DNA of 64,000 bases from Margaritifera margaritifera (taxonomy: Eukaryota > Mollusca > Bivalvia > Unionida > Margaritiferidae): assembly GCA_029931535.1 (NCBI GenBank), contig JAQPZY010001659.1, forward strand, positions 5,834,001 to 5,898,000. The letters run 5' to 3'. Under the pieces are notes generated by a model. The model was not told the DNA's origin. It did not search any database and worked only from the letters and a program-made list of their open reading frames with translations. Shown one piece after another: positions 60,468 through 64,000 of this stretch. A program made the translations under genes and the position numbers. Each line of letters opens with the position of its first letter. Positions within the stretch are counted from its first letter, which is position 1.

Positions 60468-62310
60468 TTAGAAGCTGATGTATTAGTTCTTGAGGATATG
60501 TTCCAGCGTTTTAGAGAAGTTATCATAAAAGAACATAAGCTAGATCCATGTTGGTATATAAGCAGTGCATTGTTAGCATTTGATTGCGTACTGAAATATA
60601 ATACAGGATCGCATCTTGAACTTCTTACTGATATTGACAAATATTTATTTTTTGGTAAAACAATCAGAGGTGGTATATTAATAGTTGGAAAACAAAAATA
60701 TGCAAAAAGCAAACGATAAATATATGACAGATTGTGATAAAAGAAAACCGTCTTCATATATTTTATACTCTGATGCAAATGCATTATATTCCTGGTCGAT
60801 GACACAACCTCTTCCATATAAAGGATTCAAATGGATTGATCCAAAAAATAAACATTGATGAGATATTAAATACTGCTGATGATAACCCGACAGTATGCTT
60901 TTTAGAAGATGATCTAAAATATCCAAAATGAATTACATGATGCATATAGTGATTATCCATCAGCACATGAAGCTATCAAAGTAAAGTATGACTGGTCATC
61001 AGATTATTACAATAGTTGTTTAGGTAAAACAAATTGGTAGAGTAAACAAACTAGTACCTAATCTAATGAATGAAGAAAAACATGTTCTGCATTATAGAAT
61101 AATAACATTATATGTGCAGCTAGGATTAATAGTTCACAGAATAATAAAATTCAAACAAACATCATGCATGAAATCATGTATTAATCATAATATAGATATA
61201 AACTAATGAATAACGCCGTTTTTGACCCGACAATGGAAAATGTGAGAAATAAAATAGATGTGCAATTATGTAGAACATAAGAAAAAGATAGAATAAGAAA
61301 ATTATTCAGGAAGCCAGCGTTTTCAGCACGAAAAGTATTCAATGAAGTTTTTTTTGGTATAAATATGACAAAAACAAATATAATGCTAAATAAAACAATT
61401 TACACCGACAGTTCTATACTTAATCTATCAAAATTATTAATGTATAACTTTTATTATTTAAAATTAAAATATGAAGTTGTTATATACTGATAATGACTCA
61501 TTAATACTGGAAATAATTACAGAGGATGTATATGAAGATATGAAAAAGAGACACATCTTTATGATACAGCTGAATATCTAAAAGATCAAGCAACTTTAAT
61601 GTATGCGATAAATTTAAAAATTAGGCAAAACATTATAAAATTATTACTGAATTTAAAAGATTAAAAGCAAAAATGTACTCAATTATATCTTTAAATAATA
61701 ATAATCTTAAAAGAGCAAAAGGTTAAACTTACAGTGTGGTAAAATCAACATTAGAATATGAGTTGTATAAAAATGTTTTATTTGATCGAAAAGAAATAAC
61801 ATGTAAAATGCATACCAAAAGATGCAAAAAACATTTTGGGTGTTTATGAAAAACAAAGTTAAAGCGAATTATATGTGAAAAGTAAAATATTAATGGCATA
61901 GATCAATTTTCTTTTGGTCATACAACAACAACAACAAAAAATTGAAATGTATTAAGGAGAATTTAAACCAATTTAAACCATTTTATATTTTAAAAAAAAT
62001 CTCTTTAAGCCGTTTATATTTTAAAAAAATCATTTAAAATGAAATATATAAAGTTTAAAAAATAAAATAAAATGGATCAAAGAAATAATATAACTGGAAT
62101 GCAATTTTATATGAGAAAAATGGGTTAAAGACCACCCAAATTTACTTTAAAAAAGAAACACACGCACACACAAACACACGCACGCACACACACACACAAC
62201 AAGATGCCCTAAACCTGTTCATTTCCCAACTACTTTTTACTTTTTTTTTACAAAGGGTGTGGTGACTTCTTCAGTTGCTGCACAAAGCTTTCAAGACTAA
62301 CTCTCTCTCT

Positions 62311-62313
<3 letters not shown>

Positions 62314-62384
<71 letters not shown>
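62314..62384. repeat. (TA)n microsatellite
   Basis: About 35 TA units, preceded by a short (CT)n run. Confidence 0.97.
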
Positions 62385-62388
<4 letters not shown>

Positions 62389-62986
62389 GAATAGATTATG
62401 AAATGTTAACTCTAATAAAGTTCATAATCTGCAGTACAATGATCTTTATCTCGTACGCTTGTACTTGTAACGTATTCTAGTTACCGAGACGCTTTATGTA
62501 GATAGTTTAACGCTTTGGTAGAAATTTGGTCGATAGTTGGACAGGTAGTATATGTATTTAACTGTATCAAGAGATATACGGTGACATTATCCGATATTCC
62601 AACACGAATCCGTTTCGTTTTAACCTTTACAACGCATAAAAAAAATAGCTATTTATCGTGTACAATAGATACGTCTTTTTTGAGGAGGCACGTGTCAACA
62701 ACATTAACACAGAGTGTGACGTAACACTGGAACGTCATCACATCAGTGTGCTGCCAATGGTTTATCTATTGAAATAGATATCTCTTTTCAAGTAATTATT
62801 TCTTAAATAAGTGTACACTCAGACATCTCTACATCAATATTGTATCAAAAATTGGAGAGTAAAATAACTGCATCCCTGTAAATACACACGAATATCAAAG
62901 AAATAAATTATATCAAACAAAAGAGATGAAGTTTTAGTTACCCTTTCATTTATATAATAGACGAGAAGTAACATATAAATAAATAA

Positions 62987-62991
<5 letters not shown>

Positions 62992-63060
<69 letters not shown>
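62992..63060. repeat. (AT)n microsatellite
   Basis: About 34 AT units, preceded by short (AAAT)n. Confidence 0.97.
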
Positions 63061-63065
<5 letters not shown>

Positions 63066-64000
63066 CATATTATATAATTGCAGGTTTCAAGCATCCATTT
63101 GTTTTGAGAAAGTGGAATCTAAGTAAGCAACTACGGTATTTCTTGGCCTCGTTTATATTGTCTGGATTTTATAACATACTACCTACATCGATGTAAAATT
63201 CCGAAGTAAATAATATACAGTAGTCATTTACCTACCTCAGTATCACAATATTCTTAATATCGTAAAGTCCATAAACGCTATTTGTTTCTTCAAAATATTC
63301 ATAAATTACTAATTTCTTTTCAGTCGGTGATTAAGAACATCTATAAATCATGCTCTGATATAGTCCGATTTGTCTTCTCCATGAGGCAAAAATGTTACTC
63401 TTGTAAAGTCATCTGGAATATATAAGAATGAAAACGCAATCTTTTTCTAAAAAGTAAGCAATACTTGAAAGATGCATGCACGGGCATATACACACGAATA
63501 CTAAACATACAGAGACTGGAACATGATAACACATACTATCTTCATGATGACTATTTATTGGAGGAATATATTTTTCACTACCCGCGAAGACGAGATGGAA
63601 ACTAAGCACAGTGTAACCTATCTGAAGCAGCTAGCTATGAGTTGGAACAATTTTGGCTATTTAGGGGAGGCGACACACGAAAGTGAGTAAAATGTATAAT
63701 AAACATAGATGGGGGAAACTAGAAATGGGTTTGATAGTAGAGGTGATTGCTTACCGGATATTATCTTTGTGGGCGAATGAAATGTACATATATTATACTA
63801 ATTGAGAAAATACTGTATTCATTTTGTCGTAGGGTTTATGACTGGTAAGAGAGAAGAGACCTATCAGTAGGTTGCAGTTGTAGAAGCTGTAGACATTGAT
63901 CTTGCAACAGTTATGTATCTGTAACTACATGAAAAGTAGACATTGCTATATCTGAGAATAATCCAATGGAGTTATGTTTTTGTAAAGAAGAATATCAAAG

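Larger units (their letters stand above)
61901..64000. other. non-coding stretch
   Basis: AT-rich flank of the virus-like remnant, then (CA)-rich and (TA)n microsatellites. No gene, terminal inverted repeat or capsid/integrase piece recognised. Confidence 0.5.

Overview
The window reads as nuclear DNA of a marine invertebrate, most likely a bivalve mollusc. It is AT-rich, full of long (GA)n, (CA)n and (TA)n microsatellites, has spliced genes with long introns, and is packed with mobile elements of kinds common in bivalves: a Steamer-like Ty3/gypsy element, CR1/Jockey-group and L1/Tx1-like LINEs, tRNA-derived SINEs, hAT MITEs, and tandem repeats rich in AGGTCA motifs. Nothing bacterial is seen.

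Host genes. Only two are supported. (1) A Ly6/uPAR (three-finger) GPI-anchored protein on the + strand, with exons at 9753-9890 and 26247-26449 separated by a 16.4-kb intron; together they carry the ten-cysteine pattern and a hydrophobic tail. Its signal-peptide exon was not found. (2) A receptor-type protein tyrosine phosphatase, D2-like domain, on the - strand, in exons between about 50.7 and 43.2 kb. It has a stop codon in place of a conserved Trp and a 2-bp frame slip, so it is probably a pseudogene. An L1-like LINE sits inside it.

Layout. 1-9.7 kb: LINE tail, a probable diverged solo LTR, a complete 161-bp hAT MITE and several tandem repeats. 9.75-26.45 kb: the Ly6 gene; its intron holds two inverted arms (10.15-10.64 and 16.44-16.97 kb), a SINE, a CR1-type LINE (12.8-16.1 kb) broken by a solo LTR, a second solo LTR of the same family in opposite orientation (20.97-21.72 kb), and two satellite-like arrays. 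26.5-34.2 kb: non-coding, with a three-copy dispersed repeat and a SINE with target duplication. 34.19-39.99 kb: a Steamer-like LTR retrotransposon (34475-39218, 5-bp target duplication) inserted in an older ~1-kb repeat X. 40-43 kb: microsatellites and a large hairpin. 43.2-51.9 kb: RPTP remnant with the L1-like LINE. 52-54.6 kb: little. 54.6-62 kb: a decayed virus-like element of Polinton/adintovirus type (packaging-ATPase fragment on -, protein-primed-type DNA polymerase B remnant on +), cut by a CR1-group LINE, with the second, uninterrupted copy of repeat X between its two genes. 62-64 kb: microsatellites only.

No intact transposon or virus gene is present: the retroelement gag-pol, all LINEs, the ATPase and the polymerase carry stops and frameshifts. 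The most interesting items are the virus-like locus, the in-frame 30-bp minisatellite that grew out of its polymerase gene, and the dated nested insertions.
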